Shown here in pieces: positions 13,383 to 24,288 of a stretch of 64,000 bases of DNA. The notes under the pieces are model-generated. The model had not been told where the DNA came from, did not search any database, and was given only the letters and a program-made list of their open reading frames with translations. The translations under genes were made by a program, and so were the position numbers. The stretch is from assembly GCA_030765055.1 (NCBI GenBank), contig CM060953.1, forward strand, positions 106,264,185 to 106,328,184, given 5' to 3'. Source of the stretch: Mantis religiosa (lineage: Eukaryota > Arthropoda > Insecta > Mantodea > Mantidae). The stretch's first letter is position 1, and the number at the start of each line of letters is the position of its first letter.

Positions 13383-13474
13383 TGTCATCCTTAGCATTGT
13401 TGGTTGGATCTGCCGCAAAGCCAGCGCCGGGCATGCAGAATAGACAGAATTGTGGTGCGCGAGTTGGACGCTTG

Positions 13475-13571
<97 letters not shown>

Positions 13572-13937
13572 TCTGGAATTTCCGGCTGCCATTGTGATTG
13601 CCATCGAATGATCGGTGGCGCTCTAGAACAACGTCGGGAGTCATAAAAGCCGTACTAGAGGTTAGAGCGCAGTGAGTAGCTGGTTGAGTTGATAATTGAG
13701 CTGTTGTGCAGCTGTGCAGTAATTGTGATAGTGTGGACATTTGAAGTGTATCGCAGTGATATCTTTCGTTTGTTTACGATTGACAGGAATAATGAGGCAA
13801 CCTTGAAGACAGCTGTTACGTGTGCCATGTCTTTCTTACTGCTGTAAGGGGTGTACAAAGTTACTGTTTACTGCAATAAAGAGCACTTTAAATTTCTGCA
13901 AACGAGACTTTTAATTTTACGAACCCACAAATTCACA
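13383..13937 (+). mobile_element. solo LTR, ATAT-targeting gypsy family (555 bp), with GA microsatellite
   Basis: It starts TGTCATCC after ATAT (13379-13382) and ends AATTCACA before ATAT (13938-13941). The 3' 90 bp has the family signature, with an AATAAA polyadenylation signal near 13874, a TTTCTGCAAACGAGAC block and CGAACCCACAA. A 92-bp GA microsatellite at 13477-13568 sits inside it and accounts for part of its extra length compared with the 398-406 bp LTRs at 45-48 kb. Confidence 0.87.
13477..13568. repeat. (GA)n microsatellite inside an LTR
   Basis: An uninterrupted GA dinucleotide run. The Arg/Glu and Ser/Leu open frames over it are translations of the repeat. Confidence 0.97.
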
Positions 13938-13941
13938 ATAT

Positions 13942-14802
13942 GGAGTATATCTTTTTGTGAAGTTAACATTTTTTTGTTTGTTTCAGCTATCTTTCTTTCT
14001 CAACTGTTTATAGGACATGAATTGAATTTCACTGTCACTTCAGCCTACTACATTTGCGATTTCTGTAACCTACTAGAAATGATGTAATAAACGCATTTCT
14101 TCAAATTATTATCTCCATTAATGTAAATTTTATAGAATAAGCTTTCGTAAAGCAGTTTAAGAAAGAGTTGTCATGTGACTTTATACAAGAGGGAAGATCA
14201 TATGTGTATAATACACCGGGTGTTTTCTACAATTTTGTCTTTTTATTTCGAACCTGATAAATAGAGAACTTTATACTGTATTCCACATAAAGTTCAATAT
14301 CGATATTTCAATCAAAATATCAACATCTCTTGCAGTACATTTGATACAACTAATTTTATAAAACGAGTTGAGTGTGAGGTATAGGTGAGGGTCTGGAGAC
14401 AGCTTAGCTCCAAAACAAAATGCGATTTATTTTGAGCGTCTTCTGAATATGAAAAGATGGTTTTGAACATCACCCCCTCAAACTTTCCTTTACGTCAAAG
14501 TGTTAAGTAACTTTATGGTCTCAAAACTGATTTTCACTGAAACATTACTGTAATTAGGATAGCTATTAATACGGCATGCCTTCCTCACCAAACATTTCAT
14601 CCGCAATATATGGCACAGACCGTATCACATGTCCAAATTTGTTACAAATCAAGGTAGTTTGCAATGCTACCTCCAGAAAATGAACGTAAGAGCTTAGCCA
14701 TTATGAAGCTGTGCTGATAAACGTTCACAGAGGGCCCGACCCTTGATGACAGAATGCACCTTGTAGTCAAGAAGTCGATCACCTGTATAAGTTACCAATC
14801 CG
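13942..14802. other. no gene seen
   Basis: AT-rich sequence between the LTR and the SINE C head. I recognise no coding frame or repeat family. Confidence 0.5.
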
Positions 14803-14945
14803 GATGGCTCAGGCGGCTACATGTGTGGCCCACATTCATTCGGAATGCCCGGGTTCAATTCAATGTGGACAACCTGCCTAACCCATGTTTTTCCTCAGGC
14901 CTTTCCCGGGTTCCAAAGTGAAAGCTGGGCAGGTTAATTACATCA
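14803..14945 (+). mobile_element. SINE family C, copy 1, tRNA-like head
   Basis: It contains TGGCTCAGGCGGC (A-box-like) and CCCGGGTTCAATTCA (B-box-like). The stretch ATGTGTGGCCCACA matches the head of the complete copy at 34504-35040. The rest of this copy is found at 16262-16444 and 20364-20650, so it is split by a minisatellite and then by a DNA transposon. Confidence 0.72.
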
Positions 14946-16240
14946 AGCGACCAGAGCAAAGCGAGAGCAAAACCAGAGCGGAGCCAGAGAAAAGCCACAG
15001 CAAAGCCACAACCAAGCCGAGTTAAGTTATTGTGTGAAATGATTGTGAGGACAGAGAGAGTCCAGAGAGAAGCCAGAGCAGGACCGGAGGTGGACCGCAA
15101 CAAAGCTACAGCCAAGCCAGAGTTGTGTTAAAGAATGAAGTTAGAGTGAGGCCAGAGCGAGGGCAGAGCGGGACCGAAGGTAGACCGGAGCCTAACCAGA
15201 GCCTAGCCGGAGTCATATTAGAGTGAAGTTAGAGTGAAGCCCGAGCGAAGTCAGAGTGTAGCCGGAGCTAAGCCAGAGCGGGATCGGGGTGGCAGCCGAA
15301 GCCTAGCCAGAGCGAAGCCAGAGCGAAGCCAGAGCGAAGCCAGGGTCAAGCCAGAGTTAAGCCAGAGCGGGACCTGGGTAGTGCCTGGAGCCTAGCCAGA
15401 GTAATGCCAGGGCCAGGACCAGGGCAGAGTTAAGTTACAGAATGAAGTTAGTGTGAGGCCAGAGCGGCAGCGGAGCGTGGCCGGAACCTAACAAGAGCCA
15501 AGCCAGAACGAAGTCAGAGCCAAGCCAGAGTTAAGTTAAAGAATGATGTTAGAATGAAGCCAGAGTAAAGCCAGAGTGAAACCAGAGCCAAGCCAGTGCG
15601 AGACCGTAGCGGTGACCGGAGCCTAGCCAGAGCAAAGCCAGAGTATAGCCAAAGCAAATCCAGAGCGAAGCCAGAGTCAAGCCATAGCGGGACAGGAGTG
15701 GTGACCGGAGCCTTGCCAGAGCGAAGACAGAAAGAAACCAGAGCGACGCCAGAATTAAGGTACAGAATGAGACGAGAGCGAAGCCTGAGCGAAACCTGAG
15801 CGAAGCCTGAGCGAAGCCTGAGCGAAGCCTGAGCGAAGCCTGAGCGAAGCCAGAGCGGGACCGAAAGAGGGCCGGAACTTAGCCAGAGCCAAGCCAGAAG
15901 TAAGTTAAAGAATGAACTTAGCTTGAGACCTGAGCGAAGCTAAAGCGAAGCCAGAGCGGGACCGAAGTTAGGTCGGAGTCTAGCCAGAGCAAATTCAGAA
16001 CCAAACCAGAGCCAGAGTGGCGTTAGAGTGAGGTTAGGATGAAGCTGGAGAGAAACCAGGGCGGAGCCTGAGCAAAGCCAAAACAAAGCCAGAGCAAAGC
16101 CAAAGTGGAGCCAGAGCAGAGCTAGAGCAGGGAAAGGGTAAAGTCAGATTAAAGACAAAGCAAAGCCAAAGCGGAACTAGAGCAAAGTCAGAGTAAAGCA
16201 AAGGGAAATCTACAGCAAATCCAAAGCAAAGGTAAAGGTA
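14946..16240. repeat. 1.3 kb minisatellite with 11-bp core
   Basis: The dominant unit is AGAGCGAAGCC and its variants (for example GAGCGAAGCCT repeated near 15780-15850). Longer blocks recur irregularly, such as AGTTAAGTTAAAGAATGAAG near 15127, 15430, 15530 and 15900, and GACCGGAGCCTAGCCAGAGC. It lies exactly between the head and body of SINE C, so it expanded from within, or inserted into, that SINE. Open frames here have no domain content. Confidence 0.9.
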
Positions 16241-16261
16241 AGGTAAAGTGAAAGGAGCGCT

Positions 16262-16444
16262 CTTAAATACAAATCATCTTCATCACATCAACCGAATTTC
16301 CTGTCCCTCCATTTCACCTCCATTTTCATTTCATTGCAACTATCTGGGTAGAAGTGTCGGCAGGAAGTATCGGAGGTGCATGGCGGGATAGTATATTTTG
16401 ATGAAAGCACTTTCCCCCCTAGAGGTCTCCGAGGTGGGTGCCAA
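16262..16444 (+). mobile_element. SINE family C, copy 1, middle part
   Basis: The segment from CTGTCCCTCCATTTCACCTC to the AAGCACTTTC and GAGGTCTCCG blocks aligns with 34655-34805 of the complete SINE C copy. It is cut at 16444/16445, where the TIR of the DNA transposon begins. Confidence 0.75.
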
Positions 16445-16601
16445 TTGAGGAGCGGTTTTTCAAAACTCGATAGATGCAAAATTTTACGAAATTGAGTTAT
16501 ATATAGTATCGGCATAATTTTCACATTATGCTTCGTTCTATGAAATCAGATTTTGTAAAATTCGAGTCATGTCCTGTGTAGAAAATAGGGAACAACAGCT
16601 G

Positions 16602-16625
16602 TTTTTTTTTTTTTTTTTTTTTTTT
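16602..16625. repeat. poly-T tract
   Basis: A run of 24 T directly before a second copy of the transposon's terminal motif. Confidence 0.9.
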
Positions 16626-16903
16626 CAAAACTCGATAGATGCATTTGCTCAGTGAAAAAAAATGTCCATAGTTGCAATTTTATGATTTTATGGTCCAGCC
16701 AGTAGCAACCTCAATTCTATGAAACGCAGGTTGTCATTGACTGCCATGTCACTGTTGTGATTCTTGGAATTCTCAATCATTTTTGCAAGCTTTGTACATT
16801 GCTGCACTGTGGGCAATAACGGCGAAGTCATGCTGTTGCTCGGATTTTACGTTCATTTCTGAAAGCTTTGGTATACTTACTTACATGGCATTTTTATTGT
16901 TAG

Positions 16904-18249
16904 TTGAGACACTGTAATGTACTATGCACAATGGGCACCAGCTCAGATTGTGAAACTATACCAGTTGCAGAATGTCTGGGATGTAGGAATGTCAAAAACA
17001 AGGAAAGGAAATCAAAATGCAAGTCAAGGAAAGCTCTACTCCAGAAATTTCATGTTCACATGATCTCGAGTGCACTCCACGAAATCCTAAAAGTGAAAGG
17101 CATAAGCTCTGTGCTGTAACTGATTTGACTTATAATGATATAAGTAAATTTCACCATCATCTTTCTTGCTAAATAAAATAGATCAAAATAAATTCCTCAT
17201 GAAATATATGCGTATTACATCTTCTAATCGCAGAGTGATAAAGAAAGAAGCTCCAAATACGAAGCAGATTGTTAGCATTAGATCCAGTGCAAGAACTACT
17301 AATGACCGAGTGTTGTCAGAATGTACTGCAAGCTTCCAAGGAATTACGGGGTTGTCAAAATAGAGATTATCTCTCCTGGCTAGAAAGTATCACTTATCTG
17401 GGAATGCGCCAAAGGAAACCAGAGGAAGTGACAGAACAGGAATACTACAGAAGGGCAATTCTGCTGCTATAAAGCAAGACATTAAGAAAAATATGTAGAA
17501 AAAGCCACTATGGAAGAGCGAAAACAAGGAGAGGATATTTACCTCCATAACTTAATATCTGAAAATGTGGAAAAGCTTTTGCAAAGAAAGAAGATTAGGA
17601 AATCTACCAGTCTGTTCATTGTCAAAATATAAATACGTATATTAGAACTTCTTCAATTTGTCATTCCGTATACCTCACACTGACACGTGCTTAACCTGCA
17701 AATTCGGACTGGTGAAGATTAAGACAAAGGCAGACGTGGAAAAGAAAAGCGAACTAAGAACCATGTACGGACTGTATAAAATGCTTTCAAAAAGGTTTTT
17801 ATCAGCTATTGAAGGAGAAAAACGCCAAGGCAATCACCATTTGCTTTGATATGCAACACAATCAACCACTGCCTAAACTTTCTGTTAGCGAGGTATTCTA
17901 TGAGAGGCAGGTGTGGCTGCATAATCCATCTAAAACCCAGAACAGAGACAACAATTTCTTGTATACATGGTTGGAAACTGAAACTTCTAAAGGCTGCAAC
18001 CAGGTTGCCTCAGGTTTACAATACTTCTTTTTGGAATTGGAAGAATGGATGTCCAGCAAGGCTCCTTTTAACATTCGTTTATTTTCAGATTTTGGCTCCA
18101 GTCAGAGCAAGAGTAGTGTGATGATGTTCCTTCTTATTGCTTTCCTGGGGAAGAATAAACCATTTTTCCGCATTTCACATATCTATCCAATATGTGGGCA
18201 CAGTTGTATGCCTCCTGATAGACTGAGCAAAGAAAAGAAAAAATGTTAA
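16904..18249 (+). pseudogene. DUF7869-like DDE transposase, frameshifted
   Basis: Coding segments in at least three frames follow each other: 16904-17119, 17166-17440, about 17600-17850 and 17809-18249. Family landmarks visible are NAPKETRGSDR (near 17405), a MWKSFCKERR-NLPVCSLSKY segment (near 17565-17630), FNLSFRIPHTDTCLTCKFG (near 17655) and ITICFDMQHNQPLPKLSVSE (17830-17890). These are followed by YERQVWLHN, RLFSDFGSSQSK (near 18090) and ICGHSCMPPDR (near 18190). This order matches the insect protein family whose C-terminal half is annotated DUF7869, thought to be transposon derived. The Asp in FDMQ, the Asp in FSDFG and the Asp in PPDR are candidate catalytic positions. Frameshifts and stops make it inactive. 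Confidence 0.72.
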
Positions 18250-18292
18250 AGAAGACTTGTCAAGTTGTTAAAAGTGAGATATGTTTATTTAA

Positions 18293-19731
18293 ATGAGTAG
18301 CTGGCATGCTTAATTTGTAAGATTACTCACTCAGACTTGGCAGGTGTTCACCATTTCTTCCAGAAGCGCTTTTCGGTCTTTGCTTCAGACCATCTTCAGT
18401 GTATGCTGCTCCAACTACTGTAGGCTGACGTAAATTTGACTCTCCAAGAAACTTAAGGCTCCTCCCCTTGATGATCTCCTGATTTTCAATACTGTCGCGG
18501 TAACGGGCATTAAATTTTCGGCGCAGATAGATAATAGATGGTAGGTTTCACGTAGATAACGAACTTGTGGAAACAGATAATGCCGGCAAGCAAGATAACT
18601 GAGACAGACTTCGCCAGCGTAGATTAAGTTACGTTTCTCGAAGGTGATATAATGATCGAATTATGTAATTAGACACCTTGTTTCCAGAAACCTCTAGTGA
18701 TTGACAGAACAGTCTAGTAATCATGAATGGAAATATAAAAGGGATTGGACACGCCAGTAGGACAGTTGTAGTTGTGAAACAGTTGTAAACAACAGTGAGT
18801 AAGCAGGGTGTTGTTGTAACGAGAGCTAGTGTAATCAGCGTCACTGTTTGTTATTGTCATCGACCTTGGTAGACTGATGGTGTACGTAACGTAATGCTGC
18901 TGTAATCTATAAGAGTATTTCTATGAAAGTAAAGGAGATTTTTAATTTCTGCAACTCGGCCTTTTAATTCTACGAACCCCCACAGTTACAGTACAAACAT
19001 TTGGGACTGGAACGTTGGGGCTGGACACATCTGCAGTTGCCAATCACTTCTGTAAATGCGACCATGAAATCGGTCAAAGTATACAATTATTAAAACATGT
19101 ACAAGCTGTTAATGAACTGGATATTTGGGCAAAAATTTATATTCTAAATAGTGAAAAAGAAAACAAAATTGAATTTCGATATACCAGCATTGAATAGTGT
19201 TCAACAATTTATTAAATAAGTTAAACAAGTCAACAGCGACGCAGCTCAACCAATTACTATGAATAATATAGATCCAGTTGAAATTTTCCCATACTTCAAC
19301 CAATTTAGGTTACCCAGGAGGCAGATGGAAGAGGAAGCACATCTTCTCCAACAGACAACTAGCATTTAGGATATTATTCCAGAAATTGAGATAGAAGATG
19401 AAGTATATTTGCCACAATAGTCCAACAGTTCAACTTCTTCACATCCAGAGATGAAGCAACTCCAACCAGTTAATATCACAGGTGACAACCAATCATTTGT
19501 GTTCAGCCCCAATGTTCGAGTCCCAAATGTTGTTATTCAAAATCAGGAGATCATCAAGGGGAGGAACCTTAAGTTTCTTGGAGAGTCAAGTTTACGTCCG
19601 CCGACAGTAGTTGGGGCAGCATACACTGAAGATGGTCTGAAGCAAAGATCGAAACGCGCTTTTGAAGGAAATGGTGAACACCTGCCTAGTCTCAGTGAGT
19701 AATCTTACAAATTAAGCATGCCGGCTATTCA
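18293..19731. repeat. long internal inverted repeat inside the DNA transposon
   Basis: The left arm (18293-18492, continuing after the LTR at about 18995-19030) is the reverse complement of the right arm (about 19483-19731). Shared landmarks include GCATGCTTAATTTGTAAGAT, GGCAGGTGTTCACCATTTC and CTCCTGATTTT. The arms are about 240 bp each with roughly 10 percent mismatch. The LTR at 18493 split the left arm, so the inverted repeat is older than the LTR. Confidence 0.85.
18493..18990 (+). mobile_element. solo LTR, gypsy family (498 bp), RTAC flanks
   Basis: It starts TGTCGCGG and ends CACAGTTACA with the family's TTTCTGCAACTCGGCCTTTT signature. Flanking four bases are atac on the left and gtac on the right, so this is the one insertion without a perfect ATAT duplication. 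The uninterrupted sequence in the opposite arm of the transposon's inverted repeat confirms that the LTR is an insertion. Confidence 0.87.
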
Positions 19732-20363
19732 TATTTTATAGAACGAAAAATATGTTTAAAGTCTAGCTAAATCTTTTGAAATGCTAGAAACTGCAGAAGA
19801 ATTTTATGAAGATTTGCTAGAAGATACTAATAAAGGTTAAAACTTACTTATGTTGTCTGAAATTTCTTTGTATTCAATTTGTTTGTTATATAAACAAAAC
19901 AAAATATTTTATTGTTATTGTGAATGTAGCAGTACTTAGTTTCTAAGTTTATACCTGATCAAATGATCCTTATAATCATTAACATGTTGGTTGTATAATG
20001 CATTATGTATTATGAACAGGTGAAAATAAAAATTAATAAATACATACTTAAAAAGTAATAAAAACAATAAATTACAAAAAAAAAAAAAAAAAAGTTAATG
20101 TGTTAATTTCTCGTTCATACTGAAAACTTAATCAGCATCTAACAGTTTTTGAAAAAACTCTGCATTTTCAAACCTCAAATTTACACTAGTAAAATTACGG
20201 TATTTGTGTCTTTTCACATTCAATGAGACTGTTTCAGGAAACAGAATTGAATCACTAATATAGTTGCTGTGCTAGCCAATTAGTATTGTCAATAAATAGG
20301 AAAAGAGTTTATCTCAGCAACACATTTTGTGTATCTATCGAGTTTTGAAAAAACGCTCCTCAA

Positions 20364-20650
20364 GTGTGCAAGCCTGACTGGATTATCCTGCTTTGGAGAG
20401 GCGGCCTCTGGTCTCCGAACCGGCCTCGTCACTATTTCGGGGCTACGACGGGTGGGATGACAATTATCCTCAGCCCACCCCGGAAAGTTTCTATATGGTA
20501 AAGTGCAGGGACCTCGCCCTCTGTACTGTAGCGACTCCTTGGGGTCGACAGCTCCTCTCACCTCATCCTTTCTCTCCCGGGGACCCCCACTTGCGACATA
20601 CGTACAACAGATCTAGTCTGGTCGATGTGCCAAATCCCATCCGATAGTCC
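20364..20650 (+). mobile_element. SINE family C, copy 1, 3' part
   Basis: It aligns with about 34805-35035 of the complete SINE C copy through shared blocks such as GACTCCTTGGGGT, CCCACTTGCGACAT and GTCCACTAC-type tail sequence. It resumes the SINE directly after the right TIR of the DNA transposon. Confidence 0.72.
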
Positions 20651-20953
20651 ACTACTACAGTATTAAGTTCAATCCCCTTGGCGGTGGATTTGAAGACTCA
20701 TTGACTCATTTCAATACAATGAAGTTTGCAGAATTCCTTAAGAGCATCTTCCGCACACTTGAATAAAATTATAACAACTGTAAATATTCTGTAATATAGT
20801 TGAAACGCGGTTTATAAACAATTTTATTTAAATAAAAAATGTATATCCCTTTAGTTTTACGGGAATAACTTGAGAACTTCTCATTATTCAGAAGTAAGTT
20901 TGTGTAAGACACATATAAAACGTGCTGAACAAGATGACCTGAATAAGCACATC
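20651..20953. other. no gene seen
   Basis: AT-rich spacer between the SINE C remnant and the next solo LTR. No signal is recognised. Confidence 0.5.
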
Positions 20954-20957
20954 ATAT

Positions 20958-21457
20958 TGTCACCCGAACGTCGGAACTCCCTATAGAACCGGCCGGCAGT
21001 AGGGCCAGAGGGGAAGCATTGAGGCAACGCCTACCCATTTGTCTCGTGTCACTAACTGAAGGGATTATTAGGGATACCGCGGGAGCACTGTACCATCTCT
21101 TTCCCCTGCCACCAGACGTCTCGAAACCTCGAGATAATTGTGCGCGCCCCGAAGTTTCCAGAAACGGCGATCTTCCCTATATAACGCCTGTAGTTGGCGA
21201 GTCAGTCAGTTCTTGGCGAGCAGCCGTGAGAAGCGCCCAGTGAGGGAACGGACCGGAAGACTGTGTACGTGCATCGAAGGAGCTGCGTGTAATTGCGAGT
21301 GTAGAGTGGACCTGTGACAGACCCACTGGTGAATTGTAATTGTCTGCGCTACGTAATTCTGGTAATTGGCATGTGTTCAACTGTAATTCGGTGGAAATAA
21401 AGAACATTTTGAGTTTGTGCAATTGGACTTTTAATTTTACGAACCCACAAAGTCACA
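20958..21457 (+). mobile_element. solo LTR, ATAT-targeting gypsy family (500 bp)
   Basis: It starts TGTCACCCG after ATAT (20954-20957) and ends AAAGTCACA before ATAT (21458-21461). A TATATAACG promoter-like motif lies near 21178 and an AATAAA signal near 21397, and the CGAACCCACAA end is present. Sense orientation is plus. Confidence 0.9.
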
Positions 21458-21461
21458 ATAT

Positions 21462-22020
21462 GTTATAATTTTTGTGACGTATGCCAACCCCAGAGTTGGT
21501 TTAAACATGTATCAATGCCTTATCTCCTTTATTGTTCTGCTATTCAACTGCTTCTTGCGAAATCAGGGACAGTCTGGTATTTTGAAGTCAGTGTATAGCC
21601 ATTCACATTTAAGTTACCTTATTTTATCTATTGTGAACGGTATAAGTGTATGTCAGTTAACATGAAACAGGTAGCTAATTGGGCTCAGGTAAGAATAGTA
21701 TGTAGAAGCTATATGCAAACAAAGATCAGTCAGTATAGATTCATGAGGATATTACACATCTTTTTTATGTAACCTAAAAATACATTTAATCTTCATTTGG
21801 ACAGAAAACTAACATTATTAAATTGATAAAAATCCTTCAGCGGAAGTAAAATAATGTTGCTTCTCTCACCATCACCGATTAAGGTTGTAGCCCCCCTTTC
21901 GCAGTTAATAGCTGTTTCAGAAAAAAAAAAAAAAAAAAAAAAATGGTTACTAAACCATACAAGCAATTTGAGCAAAAATAACCTCCCATCAAAATGATAC
22001 ATGTTCTGCTGACTAACAGC
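21462..22020. other. no gene seen; poly-A at 21921-21943
   Basis: AT-rich spacer. The 23-base A run may be the tail of an unrecognised retroposed sequence. Confidence 0.5.
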
Positions 22021-22031
22021 TTAACCTGGCC

Positions 22032-22278
22032 TATGTTTGTGTAGTGCTATACTCCCACTTTTACTACATGTGGCACCGCAGGCGGTGACACTGAAGGTAC
22101 ATAAAATGAAGATGGAGCATCTGTGGTATAAGATGGTGGGGCAAACCAAAAATCCCGGAGAAAACCCGCCCCAGCGCTAGCTTTCCGCCACAAATCTCCT
22201 TTTCTGTTGCCAGGGATCGAAACCGGGTCGCCTTGGTGAGAGCCAAGAGGTCTAACCGCCCGGCCTCAGTGCTGCCCC
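22032..22278 (-). mobile_element. tRNA-derived SINE, family B, copy 1
   Basis: It is in reverse orientation with the head at the right. The B box reads as GGATCGAAACC on the plus strand, and the A-box region is near 22240-22275. The body GGCACCGCAGGCGGTGACAC is shared with copies at 57133 and 61352. A target-site duplication, taacctggcc, flanks it at 22022-22031 and 22279-22288. Confidence 0.9.
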
Positions 22279-22288
22279 TAACCTGGCC

Positions 22289-23662
22289 AATCTGCTTCGT
22301 TTTCGTCTTTTAATAACTTATTTATACAAATGGTTACTTTTCAATGGGGTTTTGGTTAATCTATATACCTACTTGTAGAACTGTCCTCATTACAGTGCTC
22401 TTGAAAGCATAGAAAACCAGACGACAAGTTCAGGTTAAAATTAGTTATATATTAGTTTGTTGTTACATCCCTTTGCTTTTACGGAGGAGAAACTAAGGAT
22501 TGGGCACTTCGTGAAGAAAAGAGACCAATTCGGCATAAAAACAGTGATTTCGTAAAAACAGTTGCTTATAAATGTTATTTTATATTACTTAAATATTTTA
22601 ACAGCATTTACAGCTTTTCTTAGGTGTTCTTTCTTTATCCGTGAAATCTGCATATTAAGGTACCCTTTAAAAATGTTCATGGCAATAAAATGGACGGAAA
22701 TCTAGGAGTAACGCCATTGAAGTTAATATTTCAAAAATGCATATGCCAACTTTTATCCAAACTGTTCCTTTAGTTTTGCTGGCACAGAAAATACCTTAAA
22801 TCTATTTACGTATAAGATAAACTAAATTTTGCTATAATCTTGGTATTCGATCATTGAATGCTTCTTTCTCAAACAAAGAATAAATTAAAATCTTACTTTT
22901 TCATTTTAATTTACATCATAGACAGAGATGCACATATAATGGTTTCTTAAAATGTCTTACTGGATTAACTTCTTAATCACAGTCTAACATCCGGGGGAAA
23001 AACAACATAATTTTGCTCTTACGTAGCAAAAGTAAGCAGCAGAAGAAAATAAAACTAACATGTTAAAAGCCACATTTAAACTAAATTATTCTTGAAGTTT
23101 GTTTCCCTTAATAAGAAAAATACACTAACTTTTACCTTTAGAAATACCTACTTACTAACTGGTAATGAGAATTTGGGAATGACGTTCTCGATGAATGGAG
23201 ATATTAACATGAGGTACATAACTCTTATGACTGTGCAACGTCACTTGTGGTATGTCTTGACATGCTGTTTAGCGAACTAATGTATTAACACAACGCTTTC
23301 AATGTCAAAACACTAGATAGAAGTGATACAGCTGTCAAAGATAACAGGGCTTGGTGCTTTCACGTCACTAGCGACCTAGAGACCTCGCTTAACGACCGGG
23401 CTGCCACGCGATAACAATGAAGAGAATAACCTAGCAGCAGGAAGTATGCTCACCGTTTGTTTCACGTGACGTAGTAGGTGCCTCAATCGACATATATTTG
23501 GGAACCTCAATCTGAGTAATCTGCATTTAACTGGCATGATTCTAGTATACAGAATACGCCCTGCAGTTTCGTATCCCCAAATTTAACAGTTCGATGGACC
23601 AGCCTGAGGTCGTGATTGTGATATTCCTTTTTCTGGCTCCACTAAGTGTTTCAAGTTTCTTT

Positions 23663-23746
<84 letters not shown>

Positions 23747-24045
23747 GTAGGGCTTCCAGAGAATCTAATTGAGACCAGAGTTGTAACTACCAGGACTAAC
23801 TCTCCTCACTGGCATCAGAGGCTTCTGGAAGACCTCACCTGCATATAAAGAAGGACTATATTTTTATTTTGTAATATGCATAAGTACTCCTACATGCTGC
23901 TGCATGCAAATGATAGAGAAAGAGCAAAGACGTGTATTAGATATTCTCGTAGGTGGTTGCTTAGGGAAGGATAGCTTTGCTCATGGTCCATTACAAGGAT
24001 AAGTACAAAATAAGTAAATAAATAATGGCCAAAAGCCAGCCGAAG
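22289..24045. other. intergenic DNA with a GA microsatellite
   Basis: No gene is recognised. The part around 23330-23480 is richer in CpG and contains TTTCACGTGACGTAG, which might be regulatory, but no transcript start is evident. Confidence 0.45.
23667..23745. repeat. (GA)n microsatellite
   Basis: About 79 bp of uninterrupted AG/GA repeat. Confidence 0.97.
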
Positions 24046-24046
24046 G

Positions 24047-24288
24047 TTTTTTTGTGTAATTTACGTCCTCCAACGTTAAGTCATATCGGAGGATGAATGG
24101 AATCGGTGAAATGATGCTCAAATAAGCGCGGGGTCCATAGAGCTTAGAGTTACCCGACATTCGTCTTTCAGGATAAGGGAAAACACCGGAACGAACCTTA
24201 TCCAGGTAACTCACCCTGGCCGAGATTCGAACTCGGGACCTGTTGAACGTGAGGCAGACACGCTGCCACCACGCTACCGAGGCGGGTG
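24047..24288 (-). mobile_element. tRNA-derived SINE, family A, copy 3
   Basis: Reverse orientation. The tail side carries a T run at 24047-24053, then TTTACGTCCTCCAACGTTAAG. The head, with the B box inverse GATTCGAACTCGGGACC, lies near 24222-24288. I could not define a clean target duplication. Confidence 0.88.

Larger units (their letters stand above)
16445..20363 (+). mobile_element. 3.9 kb TIR DNA transposon (DUF7869-like), nested in SINE C
   Basis: The left end (16445-16479) and the right end (20329-20363) are inverted repeats of about 35 bp beginning TTGAGGAGCG and containing CAAAACTCGATAGAT, with about two or three mismatches. The same motif recurs once more inside at 16624-16641. Both flanks are parts of one SINE C copy, so the insertion site is defined. 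Flanking bases do not give a clean target duplication. It carries a broken transposase at 16904-18249, a solo LTR at 18493-18990 and a large internal inverted repeat. Whether this is the Sola superfamily is an inference I cannot confirm. Confidence 0.82.

Noticed and set aside
14946..16240. CRISPR-like array or repeat protein
   Set aside because: Units are 11 bp with no spacers, frames are broken, and the context is a eukaryotic SINE.
20289..20647. 84-90 residue frames on both strands
   Set aside because: They lie within SINE C and the transposon TIR; the repetitive nature explains them.
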